From an uncultured Collinsella sp. (GTDB lineage Bacteria > Actinomycetota > Coriobacteriia > Coriobacteriales > Coriobacteriaceae), in NCBI GenBank assembly GCA_900759045.1, contig CAAETU010000025.1, positions 1-21,839 on the forward strand: DNA of 21,839 bases. Direction: 5' to 3'. Shown here piece by piece: positions 1-8,470 of the stretch. The notes below the pieces were generated by a model. It saw only the letters and a list, made by a program, of their open reading frames with translations, was not told the origin of the DNA and made no database searches. Both the position numbers and the translations under genes were made by a program. Positions within the stretch are counted from its first letter, which is position 1. Every line of letters begins with the position of its first letter.

Positions 1-60
1 GTCCTTCATCCCGCAATGGCGCTTGACCAGCGAGAAGAACAAATCGCCCATTTCCCCGAC
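1..60 (-). pseudogene. cdsA: 3' fragment of phosphatidate cytidylyltransferase (CdsA), cut off by the repeat at 60-189
   Basis: Read on minus, this stretch encodes VGEMGDLFFSLVKRHCGMKD and runs off the window. The pattern GDL-x-x-S-x-x-KR-x-x-G-x-KD is the start of the CdsA signature (S-x-x-KR...KD...PGHGG). CdsA makes CDP-diacylglycerol from phosphatidate and CTP in the membrane. In the family this motif lies near the C-terminus, after about 200 residues of membrane segments, but here the frame reads back only into the structured repeat and meets a stop at 100-102. The CdsA-like sequence seems to end at about position 58-60, exactly where the outer stem of the repeat begins. So the 5' part is missing and an intact copy should exist elsewhere. 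Only about 19 residues support this call. Confidence 0.55.
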
Positions 61-189
61 ACGAAGTTCATCGCGAGTTCCGCACGCAAAGAAGGCCACT
101 TAATGTGGCCTTCGTCTTGCGCAGGACTGTAGAGCAGGGAACTTCGTGCCCGCCGCCCGGGAGGGCGTTGCGTTTAGAAGATGGACCTA
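60..189. repeat. Structured intergenic repeat, copy A
   Basis: An outer 10-bp stem (60-69 with 139-148, CACGAAGTTC/GAACTTCGTG) encloses ATCGCGAGTTCCGCACG, an inner 9-bp hairpin (91-99 with 105-113, loop TTAAT), and AGGACTGTAGAGCAGG. A conserved right flank follows, ending in TTTAGAAGATGGACCTA at 173-189. Copy B at 9748-9895 has the same unpaired blocks but different, still perfectly complementary stem sequences. The last three bases (187-189) are the TAG stop of the minus-strand gene at 187-885. The element is unidentified; it could be a structured RNA or the end of a mobile element. In the minus direction its inner hairpin could also terminate transcription. Confidence 0.8.
85..113 (-). terminator. 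Possible operon terminator inside repeat A
   Basis: In the minus direction GAAGGCCAC-loop-GTGGCCTTC is followed by TTTGCG, giving a hairpin with a short T-rich tail about 75 bases after the last operon gene. Copy B lacks the T tail, so termination is not the shared role of the repeat. Confidence 0.4.
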
Positions 190-885
190 ACGCTTATCCC
201 TCCGGGATAAAAGCAGCGCGGCCATGAAAGCGATGATTGCAAGCGTCAGCAACACCAAGAGCAATGCGAGCGTGCTGTCGCCGGTTGCCGCCAGGCCAAA
301 CAGACCGGGGCTCTTACTGTCAGCAGGTTGTACGGGAATCTTCTCGCCATCGTCCTCGGCGGTGATTTCCCAGCGAATGGTCTTGCTTGCGTCGGCAAGC
401 TCGTTGCCCACCGACGTCGGGACACTTAGTTGCAGATTGAGCACCGTGCTGCCATCGCTCGTGAACGTGGCGACCTGCGTGGGATAGGCGAACACGCTGC
501 CCGGCGTTCCCGTCTGGAGCCAACCGTCAGACGCATCGCCAGCCGACGCCGTTAAGGTAATGGGCGACAGCAGGTGTGCCGTCTCGTGATTGACAACGGC
601 CCGCACAAACACGCGTACCTGGGACTTTACGCCCGTGGCACGAACCTCGATCTGCTGCTCGCGCGCATCGCCGGGCATTAGATCTTTAAAGGCGGGAAAC
701 AGATCGGGCTCCCCCGAGGAGCCCGTCGCCCCCGTTACCGTCAGCTGGCGCGCATTTCCGTCATAGGCAATCGCGGGAGTATCGGCAAACGCACGGGCGG
801 GAACAGCGAGCGCGACCACGCAGAAAATGGCCGCGACCATGCAACGCAAGGAGCGCGCAACACCTTTGCGAATTGGGAATGCCAT
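187..885 (-). CDS. Secreted membrane/wall-anchored protein of the SipW-type operon
   Basis: 232 residues. A basic N-terminus and hydrophobic stretch end in a conventional signal-peptidase-I-like site (about VPARAFAD, residues 28-35). The middle is a predicted beta-rich extracellular domain of about 160 residues. The C-terminus has LAATGD (about 198-203), a degenerate LPxTG-like motif, then a hydrophobic segment and the tail RRDKR, as in sortase or membrane anchors. The start follows GGAGG with 9-base spacing and lies 2 bases after the previous stop, so it is the last gene of a tight operon. As the only operon product with a clear C-terminal anchor it could tether the fibre or adhesin; this is inference. 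Its TAG stop lies inside repeat A. No named family was recognised. Confidence 0.8.
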   Translation of the reverse strand: MAFPIRKGVARSLRCMVAAIFCVVALAVPARAFADTPAIAYDGNARQLTVTGATGSSGEPDLFPAFKDLMPGDAREQQIEVRATGVKSQVRVFVRAVVNHETAHLLSPITLTASAGDASDGWLQTGTPGSVFAYPTQVATFTSDGSTVLNLQLSVPTSVGNELADASKTIRWEITAEDDGEKIPVQPADSKSPGLFGLAATGDSTLALLLVLLTLAIIAFMAALLLSRRDKR

Positions 886-887
886 AC

Positions 888-1457
888 TTACGCACCTCCA
901 TGCGGCGGCACCAGCACGCCATCATTGACCGTGCAACCCCATGCCTCTTTAACTGCATCGTCGGGCGTAGACTGAATTGCCTGGGTCGAAATGTCGACGA
1001 CTAGGTTTTTACCATCTGCCTTCTTTTCGGACACGCTCTTGATGAGCACGCCCGTCTTGTCGAGCGGCTTAACAGAAGACGTCCAGTAGTAGAACCCGTC
1101 GCTCGCAAGAACCCAAGACGAAGGTCTGTTAGTGGCGGAGGCATCGCCTTTATCGCCCCACTCAATGGTGTAGTCGGTGCCGGCAACCGGCTCATCCCAC
1201 AGGCGCGCGCCATCCTTATCCTGCCAGTAGATATCCACCGCGACACGCAGGTATGCCGGAGCCGAGCCCGTGTTTTTTACCGAGACATCCCTTTTCACGT
1301 TGTCCTTGCGCGTCTCGTCCACCGAAGGCGCCACCGAGCCAAAGCCAAACTCGTTGACCAGCACGCCCGTAACCGAAAGCCACGCAAAGGCGCCGACGAC
1401 GCCGGCCAAAAGGAGGACGCCGACAAGGAGGGCAACGATCCGCTTGCGCTTAGTCAT
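888..1457 (-). CDS. SipW-dependent-type secreted protein (minor subunit candidate)
   Basis: 189 residues. The N-terminus MTKRKR plus hydrophobic core ends in AFAWLSVTG, the AxAWL(S/T) pattern of SipW-type signal peptides. It is followed by NEFGFGSV, which matches NVFTVGSI and NVLSFGSV in two other operon proteins. The mature part is acidic and predicted beta-rich, with a VSVKNTGSAPAYLRVAV segment recalling 'externally exposed' TasA/camelysin-like domains. The start overlaps the adhesin gene stop by 8 bases (ATGACTAA) and is preceded by AGGAGG. It is probably exported and processed by the signal peptidase at 8471-9028 and acts beside the giant protein as a tip, linker or anchor subunit; the exact role is unknown. 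Confidence 0.8.
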   Translation of the reverse strand: MTKRKRIVALLVGVLLLAGVVGAFAWLSVTGVLVNEFGFGSVAPSVDETRKDNVKRDVSVKNTGSAPAYLRVAVDIYWQDKDGARLWDEPVAGTDYTIEWGDKGDASATNRPSSWVLASDGFYYWTSSVKPLDKTGVLIKSVSEKKADGKNLVVDISTQAIQSTPDDAVKEAWGCTVNDGVLVPPHGGA

Positions 1458-4400
1458 CCTTGTCCTCCCTCCTCAGCGTGCCGTTTTCCCAAACATTCTT
1501 GGCACGCGAGCCGCCATCGACCCATTTGTCCTTCGCGCGCGTGTTGACGCACGTCACCACCGCATCGCCCGCGCTCGAAGCAGACGAAATCGTCAGCTCG
1601 GCAGATTTACCGGGCGCCTTGCCCGGCGTGCTCAGCTCGCCCTCGTAGCGCCATGCCCAATTCGTGTCTTCCTCGACGGTATAGATGCCCGCCGGAGCGG
1701 CGAACTGCACGCTGCCGACATACCAGGTCTCACCGTTTTCCGGCTGCTGCTTATCGACCTTCACCTCGACCACGCGCGTCTCGGGAGAGGCTCCCTCCGC
1801 CGTCTTCGTCACCTTAAAGCGGAACGTCTGTCCCATGGCACTAGCATCGGTAGTCTTTTTAACGATCGTCAGCGCATGAGTCTGGTCAAAGTTGAACACG
1901 GCATTGCCGTCGCCTTGGCCGTCTTCACCCGTCTTTTTATACTCCAGACGGTTGGCCAGGTCGAACGAACCATTACCCGAACCCAGGCTGTAGAGCGAGA
2001 CAAACTTGCCGTTCACAGGCTCTTCCGCCGCAGAAACGCCCTCTGCACCAGGGCCGTAGCTTGCCTGCGTTACCGTAACAGTCAGTTGCGTCCCCATAAA
2101 CGGCTCGGCAAAGCAGACCTTAAACGGCGCCTTGTCGGCACCGTCATCGACGGTGTTGGCGGCGGCGGGATCGAGCAGCCATTTAAGCTGCGCGGTCATA
2201 GTTACGGGGCTCGCGGGATCAGACGTATCGTTGGCAACCACGCGATACGTCACGGGATACAGGTCCATGTCACCCTTGACTGGCTCACTCTTAAACTCAT
2301 CCCAAGACTTCGCATTGCCATCCGCACCCACATATCGCCACTCCAAGAAGAGCTCACGCTTATCGCCATTGGCAGCAGCCTGTTCATCGAGCAGCGCGAC
2401 GATCTTGGAGTGGGCGTCCGGATCGTACGCCACGGATTTTTGCTCCATCACAGGATTGCCGTCGTTGTCGTAGACAGGGTTGCCGCTCTCGTCCATTTTG
2501 GGAACATCGACCGTGTAGACAAAGCCAGGCTTACCGTCCTGCGCACGCTCGTCGCCCGAGTCGACCGTCGCCGTAAAGATGACCGCCCCGTCGACGCTGT
2601 GATAGCGCACCTTATACGGCGTGACCTTGTACACCGCGGTATACGTCGCGCCCTTAAAGGGTTCACTACCCTCGAGGGGATACTTATCGTCTTCGGTCAT
2701 CAGAGTGTATTTACTATCGGATTCATAGTCACGCGACCAGCCGACAAAGTCGTACTTGGTGCCATCCCTGCCGACAACCTCAGCTGTAGCTCTTACTTCC
2801 AGCGAAATTTGATCGCCAGAGTCGGTGCGCGAAAGAAAACGCACGGAATCGGGGTTATCCAGATTGGCATCGATATTCGATTGGACAATTACCGCGCTGG
2901 CACGGTAGACCGGGTACAGCTCCATGGGGGCGTTAACCACAGTGTTTGTATTCACCATGGGGAGGCCGTCCGACCAAATGACATAACCGTTGCCGGATGC
3001 CGGTTTAGTTTCCGTCCAGCCTACGAAGGCATTGTATGCGTTCGTTGCAGCATCGATGTCGCCAACGTTATACGTCGGCAGTGGCATGCCATCCTTAAGG
3101 CTGCCGAGCGTATTGCCCTCCTGCGCGAGCTTGCCATCGATATCGGTGTCGTTCAGGTGATACACCACCGCAATGGGCGTGTAGTAGGCCACAAACGTAT
3201 AGGGTTTACCCGGCTCCACGGTATAGGAATAGGTATTGCCGCCTTCGCCCGTCGGATCGAGCTTCTTTACCGTTCCGTCGGGAAGCTCGATCTCGAGCTT
3301 CTTAAGCTGATAGGCGCCACCAGTACCGTCGGCATACACCGTCGTCGTAATGTCGGGGCTCACCGTAGCCACCACGTCACCGTTCTGCTGAGGATCAAGT
3401 TTAGGCGTAATGTCGAATCGCGGAACATTGATGCCCGACGTTCCATCAAAGCCCTTGCGGTGCAGGTTGGTGGTGTAGTTAACGTTATATTTTACGTATA
3501 CGGGATAGGCATCCTGCCACTGGGTAACCTTGGACGCGTCGGTCGCCAAGTATGGCGTCGCCTTCTCCGGATCGCTCGTCACATAGGGGTCGTTGGCGAC
3601 ATCATAGATATATTTCCAGACGGCAGAATCCTTCTTGACCTCGGCGGTCGAAATCCAGCCCAGGAACTTATAGCCCGGCACGGCCATGTCGGCATCGGTC
3701 GGGGAAGCTTCGAGGGTCAGGGGGCTCTCATACGATCCTTTCTCACCATCTTCTGGTTTTTCGGCCACTTTAACCGACTTATTAACATGCGGGTAGTAAT
3801 ACGTGAACGTCGGATCCGCCCCGTTCACCTTGGTCTGCAGCAAGTTACTCTCATAGCGCCGCGTGGCAGTCCTCACGACATTATCGCCCTTGTTGTAGAA
3901 ATTAACGTCCGTGGTAATCATCGCGCGAACGTAGTACTTCTTATCTGTACGCACTATGCTCTCGATGGGATTTTTCACATATGTCCAATATTCACCATCG
4001 CGCTCAAGCGTCCAGAAATTCAGGCGATAGCGATCATTCACCAGTTTGGCCGTTACGTTCAGCGAAGCCGAAGTCCAAGTATCGCTTAGAGTTGCAGCGC
4101 CTGGAAAATCAGTATCGGCATAGAGGTTTTTTAGAGTATCGGCTCCCGTATCGTTTTTAACGTTGTGCGAGTACGCGTTAAGGGGACTCACGACAAGGGT
4201 TTCCTTCATGAAGCGCGTGCCACACGTTTCGTCATACCTATCCTTTATACCGTGGTCAACATGCTCCGGACCCCAGTGGACGACGTTTTCACGCACGAAG
4301 GTACTACCGACGTTTTCCTCAAAGGGCGTTTGATAGCGATTCCAAACGGAACAAAGTAGCTTGCTGTCCGTAAACTCATGGTTGGTATAAGCCCGAACGT

Positions 4401-6945
4401 AATAATCCACTCGGTACTCAAAGCGGGCGATGTAGGTATGCGGCGCGGTTAAATCGACATCTGCGGGGAGCGTATAGCTGGGATCGCGGCTTACGCGCAC
4501 CTCGAGCGGAGCATCCTCGGTTCCCTTGTTTTCGTACCAACCCAAGAAGCGATAGCCATCGGGCAGCTTGCCGCCATTGGACAGGGGCGTACCTTCCGTG
4601 TTGCACACCTGTACCGTGTAGACGCTGGTGCCGTCCTCGGTAGTCTGGACGTCGACATTGGTTTTGCCCACACCGTCGCGCAGAGTCTTATCGTCGGTTG
4701 TGTCCTGCTCATTGCCCTCGAACACCGTTATGATGTTCGACACGTAGTCGCTGTACACCGGGTAGAAGTCGGTAGGACGGACAACCGTGATCTCGCAACC
4801 CGCAGGATAAAAAGCTCCCTGATTTTTAAGCTCGGCTAACTGAGTCGAGGTGATGGCGGCATAGCCACCATTCATCCCCGCCTCGCTGCTAGGCTGCGTG
4901 GTCCAGCCGATAAATGTCGCGGTAGGCTTCAAGTTGCCGCGATCCGCGGGGGCAGCGGGCGTCAAACCCACGCCATAGCGGTACCAATCAGTTGACTTGC
5001 CGTGCGCAGCACCGGTTTTCCAATCAAGCGTCTCGCCCTTAACGTTATAGAACAGCACCTGTGCCTCGTACGAAGCGATAAACAGGTCATTGCCCTCAAA
5101 AGCCTTGGCCCCTTTCGCGTTATCGGCAGTATAGGTTGACGTTTCGTCGTGCAACTCGCTCTTCTGGACCTGCTTGCCAGCAGCCACAGCATCGGCATCG
5201 GTCTTGCCGTCAAACCAGCTGTTGTCTTGTCCAATTCGATTCACTTGCACATCGGGCTCGCGGAACCAGCCCATAAAACGATAGCCGCCGTTCTCCCCGC
5301 TCAGCCCCTCAGGCTTTGCGGAGGTATCCTGCTTAAACGTTACCGACGTATCGCCCTGGGCCAAGCCCTGGGCCGTTCCCGCCAGCACGGCACTCACGGC
5401 AAAGGTATACGGATCAGAGGTCGCCTGATCAATACCGAGTTTGGTTGCCTCGATGGTCGCGATGCCTGCACCGGGAAAATCAATCGTCGCCTTAACGCTC
5501 TGGCCATGCACGGGAATATTCAGTTTGTAGTCCATCGCCCACTCATTGGGGTGTGAGTCATTCAGATACGCATCGTTAGCAGTCGAGCGCATGGTGCCGG
5601 CACAGAAGTCGTAATCATGCTGCTCCCACAGCTCACGTGTGACGTAGCGTTCGTCGTCCCAGGGACCGAATCCGGCACCGGATACCGTGCCATCACCCGC
5701 AAGGGCGTAAATCTTCTTCTTGGCTGCCGTACCCTGACTAAACCCGGATAGGCTGACACTGGGCTTGAAGTAGCAATCAGTGATAGTCGCATCACCCGCA
5801 TTAGCGCGTGCAGCAATACCGCCCAGGTTCACGTCGTTTTGAATAATGGGGATCACGGCGATGGGGTTGTACTGGCGCGAGCTCAAATCGCCGGCGAAAT
5901 GGCTGCGAGTGATTTCATTACCGCTCTTAGACAAGATGCGGCCTGCAAGACCGCCCGTCCAAGCGCGCGTTACGGAGACAACGCCCACGTAAGAAGCAGC
6001 ATAGCTATAGCATTTCGCCGTTGAAAAGCAGTCAATGACTTTAGCGCCTTCTGCCATGCAGCCCACAAAACCCGAGGCGTACACGTTGTTGCCGCCCAGG
6101 GCGCCAATGGCCACATCGTATTTATTGGTAACGTCGGTCATGCCCTTCTCGGCAATCGAGCCATCCTCGTTGCGCGTAGGCGTCACGCGGCAATACTCGA
6201 TGGTCGAGTTCTTAACGTAGCCGGCAAACGCCGCCATATACAGGCCCTCGCCACCGATTGCCTGTACGCCCGAAGTCGTGTTGTTAACGGCGCGGCCACC
6301 ACGGACCTCGCAGTTGTAGAGGGTGCAACCATCGAGCTCGCCGGCAATCAGCCCCCCCTCAAAACCCGCATTGGTAATCACATTGAGCATGTTGTTGGCA
6401 CATGTAACGTGCAGGGTGCTCTCCATAACCATAACGTTTTCGAAGTGGGTGTTGATCGCCCTGCCCACGATAATGCCGCCGCGGAAGTCAGCCCAAATGT
6501 TGGCATCCTTGACCAAGAAGTTCTTGATGGTGGCGCCATCGGTCTCGGCAAAAAAGCCCGTGTCGCGCTCGGGATCCAAGACCTTATTCTCGTAGTTCAG
6601 GCCCTTCACGGTATGGTTTTGACCGTCAAAGACGCCCTTAAAGGGATGTTCTTTGTTGCCAAAGGAGAGGTGCTTGACCGTATCCGCAACAATGGCGTTC
6701 ATATCATCATCGTTAAGAACGATATCGTTATCGAGATAGACGCGCCACTGCGACGTGTCGCGCTGTCGCGACAGCGCGACACACGCCAGGAAGTCGTTCC
6801 TGTTTGTGATATGGAATTCGGTCTTGTCCTCGGGCACATCCTCGGCATACGCTGCCGCCGGCAGCGCTACAACGCAGCAAAGGGCGATTGCCACCACAGC
6901 GATCAGCCTGCCGAGCACGCCTCGGTTCATGTTCTTAATCTCCAT
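1450..6945 (-). CDS. Giant (1831-residue) secreted adhesin-like protein with beta-helix and InlB/Flg_new-like repeats
   Basis: Signal peptide at residues 7-35 (ends AAAYAED). Residues about 45-420 carry parallel repeats with GGLI, GGLAG and GGIAAR turns, typical of GLUG-like beta-helices. From about 515 to 1560 come repeated modules with the core Y-[RK]-F-[LM]-G-W (YRFMGWF, FIGWTT, YRFLGWY, YKFLGWI, FVGWTE, YDFVGWS), the hallmark of Listeria-Bacteroides (Flg_new/InlB B) repeats. A Cna-B/SpaA-like domain lies near 1690-1800 (LTIVKKTTDASAMGQTF...). The protein ends with KDKWVDGGSRAKNVW plus a charged tail, without LPxTG or a membrane segment, so it must be held by another protein. Start 6945 has GGAGG 11 bases upstream; ATG at 6930 (GGAG, 9 bases) is an alternative. 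Role inferred: surface adhesion. Confidence 0.85.
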   Translation of the reverse strand: MEIKNMNRGVLGRLIAVVAIALCCVVALPAAAYAEDVPEDKTEFHITNRNDFLACVALSRQRDTSQWRVYLDNDIVLNDDDMNAIVADTVKHLSFGNKEHPFKGVFDGQNHTVKGLNYENKVLDPERDTGFFAETDGATIKNFLVKDANIWADFRGGIIVGRAINTHFENVMVMESTLHVTCANNMLNVITNAGFEGGLIAGELDGCTLYNCEVRGGRAVNNTTSGVQAIGGEGLYMAAFAGYVKNSTIEYCRVTPTRNEDGSIAEKGMTDVTNKYDVAIGALGGNNVYASGFVGCMAEGAKVIDCFSTAKCYSYAASYVGVVSVTRAWTGGLAGRILSKSGNEITRSHFAGDLSSRQYNPIAVIPIIQNDVNLGGIAARANAGDATITDCYFKPSVSLSGFSQGTAAKKKIYALAGDGTVSGAGFGPWDDERYVTRELWEQHDYDFCAGTMRSTANDAYLNDSHPNEWAMDYKLNIPVHGQSVKATIDFPGAGIATIEATKLGIDQATSDPYTFAVSAVLAGTAQGLAQGDTSVTFKQDTSAKPEGLSGENGGYRFMGWFREPDVQVNRIGQDNSWFDGKTDADAVAAGKQVQKSELHDETSTYTADNAKGAKAFEGNDLFIASYEAQVLFYNVKGETLDWKTGAAHGKSTDWYRYGVGLTPAAPADRGNLKPTATFIGWTTQPSSEAGMNGGYAAITSTQLAELKNQGAFYPAGCEITVVRPTDFYPVYSDYVSNIITVFEGNEQDTTDDKTLRDGVGKTNVDVQTTEDGTSVYTVQVCNTEGTPLSNGGKLPDGYRFLGWYENKGTEDAPLEVRVSRDPSYTLPADVDLTAPHTYIARFEYRVDYYVRAYTNHEFTDSKLLCSVWNRYQTPFEENVGSTFVRENVVHWGPEHVDHGIKDRYDETCGTRFMKETLVVSPLNAYSHNVKNDTGADTLKNLYADTDFPGAATLSDTWTSASLNVTAKLVNDRYRLNFWTLERDGEYWTYVKNPIESIVRTDKKYYVRAMITTDVNFYNKGDNVVRTATRRYESNLLQTKVNGADPTFTYYYPHVNKSVKVAEKPEDGEKGSYESPLTLEASPTDADMAVPGYKFLGWISTAEVKKDSAVWKYIYDVANDPYVTSDPEKATPYLATDASKVTQWQDAYPVYVKYNVNYTTNLHRKGFDGTSGINVPRFDITPKLDPQQNGDVVATVSPDITTTVYADGTGGAYQLKKLEIELPDGTVKKLDPTGEGGNTYSYTVEPGKPYTFVAYYTPIAVVYHLNDTDIDGKLAQEGNTLGSLKDGMPLPTYNVGDIDAATNAYNAFVGWTETKPASGNGYVIWSDGLPMVNTNTVVNAPMELYPVYRASAVIVQSNIDANLDNPDSVRFLSRTDSGDQISLEVRATAEVVGRDGTKYDFVGWSRDYESDSKYTLMTEDDKYPLEGSEPFKGATYTAVYKVTPYKVRYHSVDGAVIFTATVDSGDERAQDGKPGFVYTVDVPKMDESGNPVYDNDGNPVMEQKSVAYDPDAHSKIVALLDEQAAANGDKRELFLEWRYVGADGNAKSWDEFKSEPVKGDMDLYPVTYRVVANDTSDPASPVTMTAQLKWLLDPAAANTVDDGADKAPFKVCFAEPFMGTQLTVTVTQASYGPGAEGVSAAEEPVNGKFVSLYSLGSGNGSFDLANRLEYKKTGEDGQGDGNAVFNFDQTHALTIVKKTTDASAMGQTFRFKVTKTAEGASPETRVVEVKVDKQQPENGETWYVGSVQFAAPAGIYTVEEDTNWAWRYEGELSTPGKAPGKSAELTISSASSAGDAVVTCVNTRAKDKWVDGGSRAKNVWENGTLRREDKDD
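6755..6782. repeat. Perfect 28-bp palindrome inside the adhesin gene
   Basis: GTGTCGCGCTGTCG is followed directly by its exact reverse complement, with no spacer. It encodes part of CVALSRQRDTSQ near the start of the mature protein and would form a strong hairpin or cruciform near the 5' end of the mRNA. Confidence 0.9.
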
Positions 6946-6948
6946 GGG

Positions 6949-7596
6949 CTAGTTCGCCTCCGGCCAGCCCACGACGTCGAGCACGTCGAGGACGGTATCG
7001 TTTGCCTGCTGGTTTTTGGCCTGCACGGCCTGGACGTCGATATCGAGCCTGTATGAGCCGCCGCGCGCGGCATCGTGGTAGTCGCCCACAAATCGCAGCG
7101 AGTCCATCAGGCTCTCCGTCATGGCACCGGAATCGAGCACGCCCCCGCGTCCGGCCAATCCGCGGTAGTAGTACCACCCATCGCCGCCATCGATCCACGG
7201 GGACCCCTCGCCCGCGTTCACGTGAAAGGCGACGTTGCCCGAGGCGTCCGCACTCGAACCGTCGGGCGCCACCGACGTCATGCGCAGACGAGCGCGAACG
7301 TACTCAGGCTGCGCGCCGGCGTTCTCCACGCGCACAATGCGGCTGATGTCAGAGCCCCCGGCCTTGGTATCGGGATAGTCGCCGCGCTCGTCGGCCTCAA
7401 ACGGAATCTCCTCGCCCTGCTCGTTTAGGGTGTATTCGCAGACTCGTACCTTCACGCTGCCAAACGATAGGACGTTGTTCGCCGGAACCATATCAACGGT
7501 AAAAGCCAGCGTGCCACACAGGCACGCCAGGGCCAACAGCGCCATCGCGGCAAGCGCCAAGGTGCGTTTCTGATTGTCGGAAAGATTGTTGAGCAT
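6949..7596 (-). CDS. SipW-dependent-type secreted protein (subunit candidate)
   Basis: 215 residues from ATG at 7596; a TTG at 7608 would add MANV, and neither start has a good SD. After a basic stretch, the hydrophobic segment ends in GTLAFTVDMVPANNVLSFGSVKV, matching the SipW-substrate pattern shared with the proteins at 888-1457 and 7690-8400. The mature part includes RIVRVENAGAQPEYVRARLRM, a beta-sandwich-like stretch similar in style to the VKNTGSAPAYLRVAV stretch of the 888-1457 product, so the two look paralogous. The stop lies 3 bases before the adhesin gene start, so they are co-translated. It is probably a minor fibre or adapter component next to the adhesin. No exact family assignment is made. 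Confidence 0.8.
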   Translation of the reverse strand: MLNNLSDNQKRTLALAAMALLALACLCGTLAFTVDMVPANNVLSFGSVKVRVCEYTLNEQGEEIPFEADERGDYPDTKAGGSDISRIVRVENAGAQPEYVRARLRMTSVAPDGSSADASGNVAFHVNAGEGSPWIDGGDGWYYYRGLAGRGGVLDSGAMTESLMDSLRFVGDYHDAARGGSYRLDIDVQAVQAKNQQANDTVLDVLDVVGWPEAN

Positions 7597-7628
7597 TACG
7601 TTCGCCAATCGTCGATCAAAAGGGGACC

Positions 7629-7673
7629 GAGATCCCGGCCCGAAAATGGGGATGGGGAGCGGGCTGGGATCTC
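7629..7673 (-). terminator. Hairpin between major-subunit gene and downstream operon genes (possible attenuator)
   Basis: A 14-bp stem (7629-7642 with 7660-7673, one G-T pair, core GAGATCCC/GGGATCTC) is followed in the minus direction by GGTCCCCTTTT. It lies between the 7690-8400 gene and the next gene. It could be a leaky terminator or an mRNA-stabilising structure favouring the upstream gene. Confidence 0.6.
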
Positions 7674-7689
7674 AGTGGGGGTGGGGCTA

Positions 7690-8400
7690 CTACTGGTTCT
7701 TAATGGTATTAGCCCAAGTCTTGGCCTGAGTGACGGCGTTGTCAGCAGCGCTGGTGTTGCCGTCCGTCTGGTCGGCTCCGAAGATGTAGGCGGAAACCTT
7801 CATCGTGGGGTTCGTGGCGACCATGGAGCCCTCCAGGGTGCCCGGGAACACAACCTTGCTAAAGAGCTCGCCGGTGTAGACGTCCTCAGTAGCGCTCTTG
7901 GCGAGGAGGGCAACAGGTTTGCCATCGGTAGCACCCTTGGCGTACATGAACAGACCGCTCAGGTACTGGCCGTCGGCAGAGGAGGTCACCTGTCCATCAA
8001 CCGGCTTCCAGTTGTCGTTGAGGGCGAAGTACGGGGTGTTCTTGGCAGCGGTGTCATCCTTGACCATGGCGTTCTTCACGTAGATGAACACGTAGGCGTC
8101 GTCTGAGCCCTTCGCGATGCCAACGTTCGGGTTCTTATCGGTGCTGGAGCCAGGAACAATCTTGGAGTTGTCTTTCCACTTGGTCTCGAACAGATAGGCT
8201 TTGTCGGTATTATTATCGGTGCCAGGCTTATCGGGCTGGTCGGGATCGGGCTTCTTTTCGGGAATGTTGATGCTGCCCACCGTAAACACGTTGTTCAGCG
8301 TCTGCGTGGCTGTCAGCCATGCATAGGTGCCCACGCCGGCAGCCAGCACCAGCAGCAGGGCGGCAACGATGCCGTAGCGTTTTTTCTTCTTGTTTTCCAT
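7690..8400 (-). CDS. TasA/camelysin-like SipW substrate, presumed major fibre subunit
   Basis: 236 residues from ATG 8400, chosen because AAAGGAAG lies about 9 bases upstream; a longer reading frame lacks an SD. The N-terminus MENKKKKRYGIV leads into a hydrophobic core ending AGVGTYAWLTATQ, a textbook SipW-dependent signal peptide, then NNVFTVGSINIPEKK. The mature protein is Lys/Asp/Thr/Gly-rich with no cysteine or anchor, and includes DDAYVFIYVKNAMVKDD. It sits directly after the signal peptidase gene and before a terminator-like hairpin, an arrangement expected for an abundant polymerising subunit. By analogy with Bacillus sipW-tasA it may assemble into extracellular fibres. Homology to TasA is suggested by context and signal type, not shown by alignment. 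Confidence 0.75.
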   Translation of the reverse strand: MENKKKKRYGIVAALLLVLAAGVGTYAWLTATQTLNNVFTVGSINIPEKKPDPDQPDKPGTDNNTDKAYLFETKWKDNSKIVPGSSTDKNPNVGIAKGSDDAYVFIYVKNAMVKDDTAAKNTPYFALNDNWKPVDGQVTSSADGQYLSGLFMYAKGATDGKPVALLAKSATEDVYTGELFSKVVFPGTLEGSMVATNPTMKVSAYIFGADQTDGNTSAADNAVTQAKTWANTIKNQ

Positions 8401-8470
8401 CGTTCTCTTCCTTTCGAAAACCGACTTCCCCGGCAACGGCCCTTGCCGCCGCCGACACCTCTCCCTGCTG

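Noticed and set aside
60..189. Plain rho-independent terminators as the explanation of repeats A and B
   Set aside because: Copy B has no T-run and both keep long conserved unpaired blocks that a terminator does not need.
1270..4089. Long plus-strand open frame (939 codons) opposite the adhesin gene
   Set aside because: Arg/His/Ile-rich composition without domains, no SD, fully inside a recognisable minus-strand gene; an antisense shadow.
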